Shown: positions 41,201-50,400 of the stretch, in pieces | Layout of the letters: each line of letters starts with the position of its first letter | Position numbering within the stretch: the stretch's first letter is position 1 | Origin: Chitinophaga sp. LS1 | GTDB lineage: Bacteria; Bacteroidota; Bacteroidia; Chitinophagales; Chitinophagaceae | NCBI RefSeq assembly: GCF_034274695.1 | Contig: NZ_CP128362.1 | Location: 6,822,501-6,886,500 of the forward strand | Direction of reading: 5' to 3' | Length of the DNA stretch: 64,000 nt | Program-made: the position numbers and the translations under genes | Notes under the pieces: model-generated | Seen by the model: the letters and a program-made list of their open reading frames with translations, nothing else | The model's database searches: none | Told to the model about the DNA's origin: nothing

Positions 41201-43443
41201 TTTGTAAAGATAACGCTGCTCACCCCGGCCAATAACGGCCCAAACAGCTCCCAGATATGATCCACAAAGCCTGTAGACGTCTTCATCACACTACATTCTT
41301 CTGCTTCAAAAGCATAATTCTTCCACATCCAGTGCAGGCGGTTCATCACGGATTTTTCCCTGATCACCACACCCTTTGGTCTGCCAGTAGATCCTGAAGT
41401 ATATAATATACAGAAGACCTTGTTTTCATCTATGGGTAGTATCGTAATGGCCGTATCCTGTATTGCGGTAATCCGGGCAGCATCGGTGCGGAGATGAATC
41501 ACAGGCGCTCCTTCCCCTGGCAGTGGCAATCCGCCATCAGTAATAATCAATACAGGGTCAGCTTCCTGCAGTATCAGCGCTACCCGGGACGGCGCATTGT
41601 GAATATCGACAGGCACATAAATTCCACCTGTCTTTATAACAGCAAGAATGGCAATCACCTGTTCAATGGATGGTGCACAACAAATAGCCACCCGCTGGCC
41701 TTCGCCGGCACCCTGCTCACGGATAAATGCAGCCAACTGGTTACTTCTTTTATCCAGTTCCTTATAGGTAATTGTCTCCGTTCCTTTTTTAAATGCAGTC
41801 GCCGCTGGCGAAGTCTTTACCTGCCTGGCAAATAATGCAGCTACGCCTTCCTGTGCGGGATAAAGAGCAGCTGTATCATTAAATTTATGTAACAACAAAT
41901 CCCGCTCCCCTGCATCCAGGTAATCCACTGCCTGCAATGCTACATCCGGTTGCTCACTCAGCGCTTGCAGTAATGCAGCATAATGACGGGCCAGCCTCGT
42001 AATATTATCTCTTTCATAAATATCCGTGTTAAAACCCACCTTCATCAGTAATGCCTCATCCGCTTCATAAAAATCAATATCCAGGTCGTATTTGATCGCT
42101 TGTTCTCCATGCAATACCAGGTCGTCATTCACCACAGGCAGGGTCTGTTCCTTTTCATTATGCAGGATGACCATCACATCAAACAATGGAGAACGACTGG
42201 CATCTCTTTTGATGCCCAGATCTTCTACCAGTTTTTCAAAGGGATAATCCTGGTGCTGTAAATATTCTAACACATCATTCCTCACGGATGCCAGGTGTTG
42301 CCGGAATGTATCGCGCCCCTTCAACTGAAACCGGAGCGGCAATGTGTTGATATAAAATCCAATCTGTTGCTGTAGGGATGACTGTTCGCGCCCCGCAGCA
42401 GATGTACCAATCACCAGGTCTTCCTGGCCGGTATAACGATACATGAGCACATTCAAAACGGCCAGTAATCCCATGAAAGGAGTTGCCTGTTGCTGTCTGC
42501 ATATTTCTTTTAATGCAGCTACGCCTGTTTTGTCAATCTGCAGGGTAAATGAATACCCATTATGCGATCGCCTGGATGGTCTTGGAGACTGTACCGGCAA
42601 TTCGAATAAAGGCAGTTCCCCACCAAACCGGGATAACCAGAAATCCCGGTGCAGGGCATACGTGGAAGAAAGCAGCTGCGCTTGTTGCCAGTATGCATAA
42701 TCCTTGTACTGAATTTCCAGCGGAGGTAATGTTACCTCTTTATTACTGGTAAAGGCTTCATAATAGTGCATGATATCTCTTTCCAGCACATTCATTGACC
42801 ATCCATCACTGATGATATGGTGCATATTGAAATAAAGCAATTGCCTGGATGGACTGAGGCGAAACAACATCACCCTGAATAAAGGCCCTGCCGGGAGGTC
42901 GTACAGCTGTTGACTATCTTTCGCGATGAGTGCCCTGGCTTCCAGCTCCGCTTCCAGCCCGGCTGAAAGATCCCTGAAATGCAACCTGAACTGCGCGTTG
43001 GATGATGCTGTTATAAACTGCCGTATATGGCCCTGCTCATCTTCCCTGAAAGTGGTCCTTAATATTTCATGACGGTCGATAACTGCATTGATGGCCGCTT
43101 CGAATACAACGGGATCCAGCGCTGCTGGTACTTCCATGACCGTACTGATATTATAGGCATTACTATCCTCCTCCATTTGTTCAGTCAACCATACCCGCAT
43201 TTGTGCAGAGGATAATGGATAGCTTTCCTGCGGGGGAGCCACAGGGATGGGCACTTCCAATTGCTGTTGTCCCCGCATTTCCCGGAGGTATTCTGTCAGC
43301 AACGGTTTATTTGCTCTTATCTTTTCGATCAGTTCATCATTGAGCACACCTTGTGGCACCTCCACATCCAGGTTACCATCATTATCGAGGTCCAGGACCA
43401 CGTCCAGGTTTCTCAGGTATACCAAAAGCTCTTGCTTGTTCAT
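32233..43443 (-). CDS. NRPS-C: TubC_N-C-A(PLP decarboxylase insert)-PCP-C-A-PCP-C-A-PCP
   Basis: The product is 3736 residues, with ATG 17 bp after the hydroxylase stop. Approximate order: docking domain 1-60; C (HHIISDG ~212); A1 with YTSGSTG ~682 and NIYGSTE ~826, then a ~530-residue PLP decarboxylase, then A6-A10 from ~1388 to SGKINR ~1561; PCP ~1612; C ~1789; A2 (~2247-2571); PCP ~2627; C ~2821; A3 (~3292-3614); PCP ~3667, whose core reads DLGATS with the phosphopantetheine Ser present. Pocket codes by eye: A1 V-D-W-V-T-S-I-G-D-K, close to the beta-alanine code I remember (VDWVISLADK); A2 D-L-T-K-V-G-E-V-G-K (Asn); A3 D-A-L-F-L-G-Q-V-M-K (hydrophobic, residue unclear). The reading frame is continuous across the insert. 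The protein passes its chain to the PKS. Confidence 0.94.
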   Translation of the reverse strand: MNKQELLVYLRNLDVVLDLDNDGNLDVEVPQGVLNDELIEKIRANKPLLTEYLREMRGQQQLEVPIPVAPPQESYPLSSAQMRVWLTEQMEEDSNAYNISTVMEVPAALDPVVFEAAINAVIDRHEILRTTFREDEQGHIRQFITASSNAQFRLHFRDLSAGLEAELEARALIAKDSQQLYDLPAGPLFRVMLFRLSPSRQLLYFNMHHIISDGWSMNVLERDIMHYYEAFTSNKEVTLPPLEIQYKDYAYWQQAQLLSSTYALHRDFWLSRFGGELPLFELPVQSPRPSRRSHNGYSFTLQIDKTGVAALKEICRQQQATPFMGLLAVLNVLMYRYTGQEDLVIGTSAAGREQSSLQQQIGFYINTLPLRFQLKGRDTFRQHLASVRNDVLEYLQHQDYPFEKLVEDLGIKRDASRSPLFDVMVILHNEKEQTLPVVNDDLVLHGEQAIKYDLDIDFYEADEALLMKVGFNTDIYERDNITRLARHYAALLQALSEQPDVALQAVDYLDAGERDLLLHKFNDTAALYPAQEGVAALFARQVKTSPAATAFKKGTETITYKELDKRSNQLAAFIREQGAGEGQRVAICCAPSIEQVIAILAVIKTGGIYVPVDIHNAPSRVALILQEADPVLIITDGGLPLPGEGAPVIHLRTDAARITAIQDTAITILPIDENKVFCILYTSGSTGRPKGVVIREKSVMNRLHWMWKNYAFEAEECSVMKTSTGFVDHIWELFGPLLAGVSSVIFTKEELLDTAEFIRQLAHYQVTRIVLVPSLLKAILQKLESMDVSLLEHLRYWTCSGEQLSADLAYDFYSIFPDHILLNIYGSTEIMGDATCYNTAYQFGNGSLPGEAIPQFSLSIKDDVNGLIKEFNSRQEIIKPLPSREALEKFYDVSIDKAWTPEEYVDFLRNDLLPGIVNVSSPNYLGHMTSTIPPFIKDLSALLIELNQNLVKIDTSFAGSTIERQVIGMMHKVVYRMRYTFYKKHLQDAQYCLGVVTNGGTISNITALSYALNKALPAGDGFRGIVEEGIVKALAHFKYKGVVVLSSRLAHYSINKAMRTLGLGTSQVYKFEIDKDDLEAGRKKLVDYIERFRKEGMLVLAIIGVAGATETGRIDPLEELADIAAQYGIHFHADAAFGGMLLFSAQLAKKLKGIQRADTVTICGHKQMYLPMGASVCLFRSPDFASFSENNTFYQARKGSYDLGRFSIEGSRSFVSLLFHGALKMLGAKGFSDLMEMNYNRTLLLADKIGQRDNFQITTVPEMNILTYRYIPTALLKKFRAGNLSAEELQFVNELNRKLQKAEFTQGKYFVSFTEIEFDHPAVGVERERVVVLRAVIMNPYTTAADFDAMLDEQAFIAAQLESGGQFRLPGLLLQESTGRFIDKKNKTVPIGKPIANVSVYILDKNAQLLPIGVPGEICIAGDGVAAGYFALPTTTAEKFVPTPFGKGEIMYRTGDIGYWLPDGNIEYIGRTDDQVKIRGNRIELGEIEYAMQQLNGIYESVVQAQKDHKGSWRINAFYRGKNDYPADIIRQQLLVYLPDYMIPSMFIQVEEWPMTASGKINRKALSVPDYYQPANDNDVAPVNETETRICSIWKALLELDTMPGTAADFFSLGGHSLHIMQLANQYKASFGVHVSVKELFRHTTIRAHASLIPGKGVASPALLLPVTDAPDYPVSDGQRRIWILSQQASAASAYILSGSFEMEDAVDVDALQKAVNAIVQRHEILRTIFIEKEGQLRQVVLPAELSNITIAFISQDEKPFQLDKGPLLRIGLVANVLYYQMHHIISDGWSLEILRKEIYSAYQDYCNNKVPTLSSLKIQYRDYAVWQQQQLNTADRDYWMEQLAGPLPVTVFPSIRQRPPIKSYNGHVFSVRISNRIASDFAKLCQDHECSLFMGLMGVLNTLLYRYTGATDNIIGTSVAGRNLPELEDQIGFYINALPLRMQLVPGDTFTSVLEKIKLVILDAFDHQLYPFDRLVDELGVKGDMSHSPLFDIMLILHNERDNKQGSYMEPDRIYYEGRVAAKFDHLVYFTERQGGLDMSVEFNTDIYDSKGVQQLMHHFIYLMQQVAAKPDVQLDQVEYMSYAEKKQLIDLLEGPKREYADHNVLNRLEAICRQYPERIAVRGINRSFSYAELDELSRKIAGWLSAHYQVGYKDLVAIQLERSEWQVPLVWGILKCGAAYVPVDARYPAARRAMIVQDSKCKLVIEQDTLAAMIAGIESALVPVLPAIAVAPADLAYVIYTSGSTGIPKGVAITHRNLYHYLEHCIDNYFNDATLHYKIPWFTTLSFDLTVTSFFGAILSGGELIVYPEAQPVIDSLEDIFFKSDINFVKCTPAHILLLEGHQQGTSWVSQVVVGGEELLPHHIALLQQVRDDIRIYNEYGPTETTVGCTVAFIQGPYGKEKVAIGNPIMNTYAYVLDEQGQLVPEGVTGELCIGGDGVGRGYLYNETLTSAKFIADPYRQGRTIYKTGDKARLLPDGALDYLGRADNQVKVRGYRVEPGEIETALLKEQGIQQAIVMALGNGHEQQLIAWIVAAQEVDTEQLSGRLSGTLPVHMIPDRIIQLAAIPLTQNGKVDRAALAGLYKEEAQKGRYIAPRNATELKVQKIWQEVLKLTTDIGVMDDFLSMGGNSIRLMQLFNRYYRVFGVKITLADLFANSTLAGHAQLIARLPGGIYEEIAVLETQPDYPVSDGQRRIWVLSQMEHAVRSYNLGGHVLLQGHYQLAYLEEAIRLVTVRHEILRTVFRENTAGALRQVIIPAPLFHVAPAYSEYEQWDSDIASQLITTAIEAPFDLSNGPLFRIGLARFGNDQYLLYYTLHHIISDGWSLNILQREIAACYASLVNGVKPSIAPLRIQYKEFTAWQQKILDAGNVKLHRDFWLTQLAGELPVLQMPSVKVRPSVLTYNGHALGFLIDGKKRDQLRALCQNNQATLFMGLIAVLNALLYRYTGQEDIILGTPVAGREHAELEDQIGFYVNTLALRNSIHGEDSFLHVIGAVRKQVIAAFEHQVYPFDRLVEELGVRRDLSRSVLFDVMIMLQNFQGAEKEEIAAGILDEGACGIKFDLVFDFSERANGIYLRLEYNNAIYDAAFATQLIRHFEALMNGLLESPAAPLGEINYLSGKEVHHLVQENNATSSWYPDRESAYSLFRQQVAARYLQPVLVEDGAVLTYGELDHLSNQLAGYLQQAGIGKGCLVPVFLHRSAMQVIAILGIIRTGAAYVPIDPAYPEERVAYILSDSGAKVVLSNHALSPLLNKFKGIQVLSLDSEHPLQHTNVPVTVTPDDLLYVIYTSGSTGMPKGVMIAHTSMVNLVHWHQQRYEVAPGDASTMMAGPGFDASALELWSALLTGSVLHIIPDQLKLDSHRLMQYYSDHHITHAFVPPALVGELIHIPAPLHLRLKYVLIGGDRLPYLDVSQLPYRLVNQYGPTEGTVMVTDHIVGREETTASPIGKPLANTRIYILDTKGNPVPVGVTGEIHIGGIPLARGYWNNEALTAEKFIQPATIGERIYKTGDTGRWLPDGSIAYQGRTDEQVKIRGYRVEPGEIIHRLLQVPGITGAVVTSFTGTDGQLKLAAYYEGPLPVTGLREILLKGLPEYMVPSSFIHLEKLPLTPNGKIDRQVLPLPQEQPGRSSGVLAARDEVEASMVSIVAELLGREPGTISIDDNFFDLGATSLTMVKLVNSITAHFNRPLNVVTLFRYPNIRLLAEVYQQVPGNNELMAENAGQSDDVFSLFEES
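39300..40890 (-). other. PLP-dependent PanP-like aspartate decarboxylase embedded between A5 and A6
   Basis: About 530 residues interrupt A1 of NRPS-C directly after motif A5 and before VPIGKPIAN. They form what looks like a whole group II PLP decarboxylase: SPNYLGHMTS and LNQNLVKIDTS near the start, the substrate-side TNGGTISNITAL, the cofactor-binding HADAAFGG, and the Schiff-base segment GHKQMYLPMG with Lys1166. KGSYDLGRFSIEGSRS follows. From memory these blocks match PanP, the PLP-type aspartate 1-decarboxylase of gammaproteobacteria that makes beta-alanine. Host motifs A6-A10 resume intact afterwards. Glutamate or another amino acid as substrate cannot be excluded. Confidence 0.92.
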
Positions 43444-43460
43444 AATATATTCCTATGGGG

Positions 43461-44480
43461 TTACGCTATATTCTCGGTATCATATACTGCTTCAATAATA
43501 GCAGTAGCAATAGTTCTGTCACCTTTGTAAGGATTTCTGCCGTGTGCTGCCAGCATATTATCCAGGAAAATGATGTCTCCCTGCTGATAAGGGAAAGCAA
43601 TCATATTTTTCTGGTAAGCGGCTTTTATTTCGTTATATTCTGCAGAGGTGATTTCGGTACCATCTCCGAAGAATGTTTCAGATGTCAGGTACTCACTGGG
43701 GAAGAAATCATCATGATCCAATTCCAGTTCTTCATAGCGGGAGAAACGATGAAAGAAGAATGCATGATTAAACCATGTTTCCTCCTGTGTGAGGGGATGC
43801 TTTACGACTGCCGCTTTCACCCATTCTATCACCATATGATTTTCACCCACCAGTTCATATTTAATATTGTTCTTCCTGCATGTTTCATCTACTACTTTCA
43901 GATCATCCGTCTGGAACACCTCCTGCCAGGGCATTCCGAGGTCGGGCAACAGGTTGCGACGATACTTCACACCTTTCTGCCTGAACTTATCCGCCAGCGC
44001 AGGACTTATATCCTGCAATACGCGACGGGAATCAGCAATAGGCGTTTCACCGCCTTCTTTAGCAGGCACAATACAACAGAAGACGATCTTCTGGCCCCAG
44101 ACACGGCTATAAGAAGATTCATTGTGCATATTGATGGTCCGCTCATTGGGATAGATGGTAGACGTATAGATATTTTTGATCTTGTTATCCAGCTCATGCC
44201 TGGGGGATGATCTGAACATATATGGCAGCGGAGCGGTATCAAAGCTGCCCATAAAATCATTGAAATCAGCTACTGTTTTTATATTAAAACCACGGAATAA
44301 TATACCTCCATGTTTTAGCAGATCCTGTTCGAACCTTTCTTTATTCGCCTGGATCCATTCTTTGAGATCTACTTCCGGAGAAACCGGGGAAATTACTAAA
44401 GGCAGCACCTGGTCACTGTTTTGAAGAAGGGGTTGCCGGGTCACATATTGACCTGCGGATGTTTGGGTAACACTTTCCAT
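43461..44480 (-). CDS. SyrP/TauD-type Fe(II)/2-oxoglutarate hydroxylase, probable Asp beta-hydroxylase
   Basis: The product is 339 residues, the usual length. The iron-binding facial triad is visible as His119-x-Glu121 in MHNESSY and His313 in LAAHGRNPY. Arg322 in DRTIA is placed to bind 2-oxoglutarate. HxE instead of HxD is typical of the SyrP and clavaminate-synthase branch. SyrP hydroxylates the beta carbon of PCP-bound aspartate. The gene sits 12 bp after NRPS-B, whose last module activates Asp, and a second, nearly identical Asp module ends NRPS-D. The inferred product is beta-hydroxyaspartate at one or both positions. The substrate is inferred from context, not from the sequence of the enzyme itself. 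Confidence 0.9.
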   Translation of the reverse strand: MESVTQTSAGQYVTRQPLLQNSDQVLPLVISPVSPEVDLKEWIQANKERFEQDLLKHGGILFRGFNIKTVADFNDFMGSFDTAPLPYMFRSSPRHELDNKIKNIYTSTIYPNERTINMHNESSYSRVWGQKIVFCCIVPAKEGGETPIADSRRVLQDISPALADKFRQKGVKYRRNLLPDLGMPWQEVFQTDDLKVVDETCRKNNIKYELVGENHMVIEWVKAAVVKHPLTQEETWFNHAFFFHRFSRYEELELDHDDFFPSEYLTSETFFGDGTEITSAEYNEIKAAYQKNMIAFPYQQGDIIFLDNMLAAHGRNPYKGDRTIATAIIEAVYDTENIA

Positions 44481-44492
44481 ATAACAAGGTTT

Positions 44493-47400
44493 TTAGATTT
44501 TAATTCTTTCTTTTGGGATAACAGTCTCCTGAGACTGTTGTGCATTGATCCATTTTATGTTCTGGATTTCATTTGCCAAGTATTCAATAGTCGCTTCTTT
44601 GAAGAAGGTCTGTATGCTCAGAGTAACACCAAATTCTTTTGAGATCCTGGATAATAGCTTTATAACTTTGATACTATGACCGCCCAGGTCAAAGAAGCTG
44701 TCATGCACGCCGATGGGCTGACTTACACCCAGCACTTCCTGCCACAGTGTGGCCAGGCGTGCCTCCATGTCATTGCGGGGTGCTACATAGTTACTCCCCG
44801 GTCCTGCGGCTCCCCAACTATCTAAGAGCTGCTGACGATCTATCTTACCATTGCCGGTCAGCGGTAAGGCCGCAAGATGTTCGATATGCGTCGGGACCAT
44901 ATAACCAGGCAGCATCAGGGACAAATATCTTTCTACCTCTGCTACCGTGGCTGTTCCGCTGATAAAACAGCCCAGCTCATTTTCTCCGCTTTCGGTCGCC
45001 TTCACCAATACTGCACTTTGTAATACGCCCGCACAGCCGTTTAAGACACTCAATATCTCTTCCAGCTCTACCCGGTAACCACGGATCTTCACCTGGTGAT
45101 CCTGCCGGCCCAGGAAACGGATGCTCCCATCAGGAAGATAGCTCGCCTGATCTCCTGTCTTGTATAAGACGGCTGGCCATGCATGCAGCCCATTCTTGAC
45201 AAACCGGCTGGCGGTTTGCGGTGCATTATGCACGTAACCAATCGATACGCCGTCTCCTCCTATATACAACTCACCGGGTATGCCAATGCCACATGGCTGG
45301 CCGTTACTATCCAATATGTACACCTGCGTATTGCCGAATGGACGGCCTACCGGCACGATCCCTTCGCTTTCATTCGGGGTGCATACATGCAAGAGCTTCC
45401 CTACCGTTGTCTCTGTTGGCCCATAATGGTTCACTACTTCACAACCTCTGATCTGCGCTGGTATGGAGGCCGGTAAAGCCTCGCCTCCAAAGACCAGCAG
45501 GCGTTTCGGCAATAATAATTCTCTGCCTGCCGACAATGCCTTCCAGTGAGAGGGAGTGATCTTTACACAGTCTATTTCTTTGATGGATTGGATCAACACA
45601 TCAGGACTGCTTAATTCTTCTTTGGAAAACAGGTGCAAACAACCACCGAAAGCAAGGGAACTGTAAACAACAGTATTCCCAAGGTCTGTAAACAGACCGG
45701 ATACCAATGCGTAATCACGACACGATGAGATGGGGATACGGCTGGCAAGCCCATACAGGTAGTCGACTATATTGCCTTGAGTGATCTGCACCCCTTTGGG
45801 CTGACCGGTAGAACCCGAAGTATATATCACATACAGCAGATCTGATCCTGTGATGGAAACAGACGGTGCTACACCACCTCCTTCCAGTTCATCTGCAATC
45901 AAAATCCTGCCTATATCTGCCGGTAAACTATCCGCTACAACACGATCTGTAATCAACAAATCAGTCTGACAATCTGAAAGAATATGACGGATGCGGGACA
46001 CAGGGTATGCTGGATCTACCGGAACATAACAGCCCCCGGATTTCAGGATACCTAACAGGCTCGCTATCGCATAGCCTGAGGAAGGCATACACAAGAGTAC
46101 CTTACTGCCATTCACAACACCCTGTGTTATTAAATACTCCGCTATCCGGTTGCCCGTTTCATCTAACCGCTGATAGCTCCATCTTTCACCTCCATAATGA
46201 ATCGCTACTGCTTCAGGGTGTGATTTTACAACACCTTCAAACAAACTCATAAAAGTTGTTCCCACAGGCACCTCTGCCACAGAACGGCCAAAGGCATACA
46301 ATTCACAAAGCTCCGCCGGTGTTAAGTATTGCGCTGCGCCCAATGACCTATTGGCATCCCTGGCCAGATTTTCCAGGATAGTGCGGAAATGGTATAACAT
46401 TCCTGTCATACTTTCCTTATTATAGATATCACTGTTATACCTTAAATCAAGCCGATACCCGCCATTGACTTTTTCAATATTAAACAGCAGATCATACTTC
46501 ACTTTGAAATACCCACCGTCAGTGATGGCTCCCGATGCCAGGTCATCTGCATCATATACCCTTTCACGCTGATTTTGCATCGTAAGCATCACATCAAACA
46601 AGGGAGACCTGCTTTTATCACGTACCAGCTCAAGGTCATCTGTCAGCCGGTCAAATGGATACAGCTGATGAGAAAATGCGGATAAACTTGTCCGCCTCAC
46701 CTGTAATAACACATCCTGGAAGCTGTCAGTAGCCCTGATCTTTGTACGCAATACCAGCGTATTAATATAAAACCCGATCTGGTCTTCCAGTTCTTTATGA
46801 GAACGACCCGCCACCGGGCTGCCTATAATGATATCACCCTGCCCGGAATAGCGGTACAATAATGCATTCAATACAGCTACAAAGCCCATATAAAGGGTAG
46901 CATTGACGGCATAACAGCAGGCTTGTAAAGGATCAATTAACTGGTCTTCCAGCAACGTCTTCAGGCAATATCCATTGTCAGTTAGTATAGCTGGCCTGGT
47001 ACCTGCCATGGGCAATCGAAGTACGGGTATTTCTCCTCCCAGTTCATTCATCCAGTAATTCCTGTGCACCTGCGCCGTTTCGCTGTCCAACAGCTTTTGC
47101 AGCCAGGCAGCATAATCTTTATACTGGATCCTCAATGGCGCAATGGCAGCCTCACGACCACTCCTGGTAGCGTCATAATACAACATGACTTCTTTCGCCA
47201 GGATCTCAGAAGACCAGCCATCGCCAATAATGTGGTGCAGGCAAAACCAGAAGATGTTGCTTTCTCCATCCGTCCCAATCACACCTGCCCTTAGCAATGG
47301 ACCTTCATCCAACTGGAATGGCTTCGTCATCAGCACCTCCATATGCTCATTCAATTCTTCCGCAGGTACTGTCTCATACCCCAGGCTAAATGCAATACCA

Positions 47401-50400
47401 GGCAATACCACCTGCCGAAGCTCTCCGGCAGCATTTAACCTGAAAACAGTGCGAAGAATCTCATGCCTGTCAATCACCTTTTTAATAGCCCCTTCCAGCG
47501 CATCCCTGTCTATATCATATAACTCATACCTGCCCTCAAGATGATAGGTGCGCGAGGAATGACCCAGGTGACTTTGCAGCCACATCCTTTGCTGTCCGTC
47601 TGACACGGGATAGTCAGGTGAAATAGCGATCACCGGGATACTGGCATATAGCTCCCTGTTACTGCGGGCCAATAAGACGGCATGCGCAGCAATAGTAGTA
47701 TGACGGAATAAATCCTCCACAGAAGGCCTGGTACCAAATGCACTGTTATAATGGTTGATCAGCTGCATCAACCGTAAACTATGACCTCCTGTATTGAAGA
47801 AACCAGTATGGATACTTATCCGGTCCGTGGTGTTCAGCACTTTTTGCCAGATCATTTCAATCGCTATCTCCATCTCACTTCCGGGTGCTGTAAAAGTATG
47901 TTCCCCATCAGCGGCCCAATCTGGCACCGGCAATTGCTGACGGTCTACTTTTCCACTGGAAGTCAATGGTAACTTTTCCAGTTTTACAATGGCGGCAGGT
48001 AGCATATAAGCAGGTACCATAAGCGCCAATTGCTGACGCAGGTCCTCCCTGCTGACCGTTGTATTTCCTGTAATATAGGCGACCAGCATTCCCTCCTTTA
48101 CTGTTACTACAGCCTGTTCAATACCCGCCTGCATGAATAGGATGCGTTCTATTTCTACAGGTTCTATTCGATGTCCCCGCACCTTCAACTGGTTGTCCAA
48201 CCGGCCACAGTATACAATTTGCCCGTCTGCCGTCCATTTACCGGCATCTCCTGTTCTGAACAATACCTCCCCGGGAAATCTTTCATCATGAATAAATTTT
48301 TCAGCCGTCAGCTGTTCATTTCCCAGGTAGCCATTGGATACAGCAGCTCCCGCTACGTATATCTCTCCTGGTATACCTACAGGAACAAGATTTCGGGCAG
48401 CATCCAGTATATAAATCCGGGTATTGGAAATAGGTTTACCTATGGGCACACTATTCCCTTCCCAGGTAACAGAGGCATTTATTTCAAAACAGGTAACATC
48501 TGCTGTTACTTCTGTAGAACCATAAATATTGAGCAAGGTTTTCCCTGGGAATAAGCTGGTAAAAGTCTTTGCAAGGTCAGTACGCAGCTCTTCTCCGCTA
48601 CAGGTACAATATTGAAGATAAGGCAGGCTATCCCCGCCCTTTTGCCCCGCAATAGCCATTATATTGACCAACAATGACGGTACCAGTACGATCCGGGATA
48701 TTCTTTCCGCAGAAAGCTGATCGATAAATGTTTCATCCAGCATTTCCTCCTTCGTGAACAATACAGCAGGTATCCCCTGGAGCAGCGGCCCGAATATTTC
48801 CCATATGTGGTCCACAAATCCAATGGCCGTTTTCCAGGCGTTCCGCTCGCCCTCTGCAAATGGATATTGCTGCCACATCCAGAATAACCGGTTGACAATA
48901 GACGTCTCCCGGATCTGCACACCTTTAGGATAGCCGGTAGAACCTGATGTATAGATAATACAGCTGATCGCATCATCGGCAGGAAGAATCGCCTGCTGGT
49001 AATTAATTTCCGTTGGTGCTGTATGCAAAATAGCAGCCGGACTATAGACCGGAATAGCGCTAATGACCGATAGTCTTTCCGGATCATCCGTGAGGATCAA
49101 CAGGGGAGCTGCATTTTCAATAATATAACCAATCCGCTCATCTGCATTTCCTGTATCCACTGGAATATAAGTAGCGCCGGTTTTAAGTATTCCCAGTAAA
49201 GAGATTATTAATTCGACAGATCGTTCCATACACACGAGCACACACCTACCCGGTCTTACACCTCTCTCATATATCCATTGCGCCATCCAGTCACTTTTAC
49301 CGGACAGTGTTTCGTAAGTGATGGCCTTTCCATGATCATATAAGGCAATATTGCCATTATGTACCTGGCGATTGAACAAATGAATCAACCGGTCTTTCGG
49401 TGCCGTAGTGGTCGTATGGTTATAGTCTTCCAGCAGCTGGTTTTCTTCTTTGGGTGACAGGTAAACAGTTGCATCCAGCACCACATCCGGCGCTGATACA
49501 AGTGCCTGTAACAAGCCCTGGAAATGTTCCAGAAAACGGGTGATCGCTTCACGGGTATGAATGTCCCTGTTATAAGAAAGCCTTACATACAGTTGATCGC
49601 CCACTTCACTCATATCAAAGTTCAGATCAAACTTTACATAGCAACTACCCTCAAAGTTGATCATGCCTTCAGCTGGCACTTCATACTCGCTTAAATTATT
49701 TATCTCCTGTTCATTATGCAGGATCAGCATGATATCAAATAAAGGAGATCTGCTTACATCCCTTGTCAGTTCAAGCTCTTCCAGCAACCTGTCAAAAGGA
49801 TGATCCTGGTGCTCATATCCGTTGATCGCCGCTTCCCTCACCTTACCCAACAGCGTACGGAAAGAATCCGCGCCACCTATATGGGTACGCAAGGCAATTG
49901 TATTGACATAAAAACCGATCTGCTGCTGTAATGCAGGATGTAAACGCCCGGATACCGGCGTACCGATAATAATATCCTCTTCCCGCGTATACTTAAATAT
50001 CAGCGCATTTAATACGCTCATCAGCCCCATGAACAGGGTACTATGTTCTTCCCGGCACACCTGCTTTAACGCCGACACCAAATCCTTCCGGATAGTCATC
50101 GACAAAGCTGCTCCTTCGAATGTAAAGAAAGAAGGCCGGCTGCCGGCTATGGGAAGACTTATAACAGGTATAGGTGCCGCCAGCTGCTGCAACCAGTAAT
50201 CACGATGTGGGTGCAGCTTTCCTGTATGTAACTGCTCCTGCTGCCAGTAAGCATAATCTTTATATTGCAGGGACAGGGCCGTAGGTGTATAATGCGCGTT
50301 GGCGGCTAACTGATCATAGATATATAGTATCTCCTTTTTCAATAGCTCCATAGACACACCATCAAATATGATATGATGCAGGTTGAACCAGAGCAGATGC

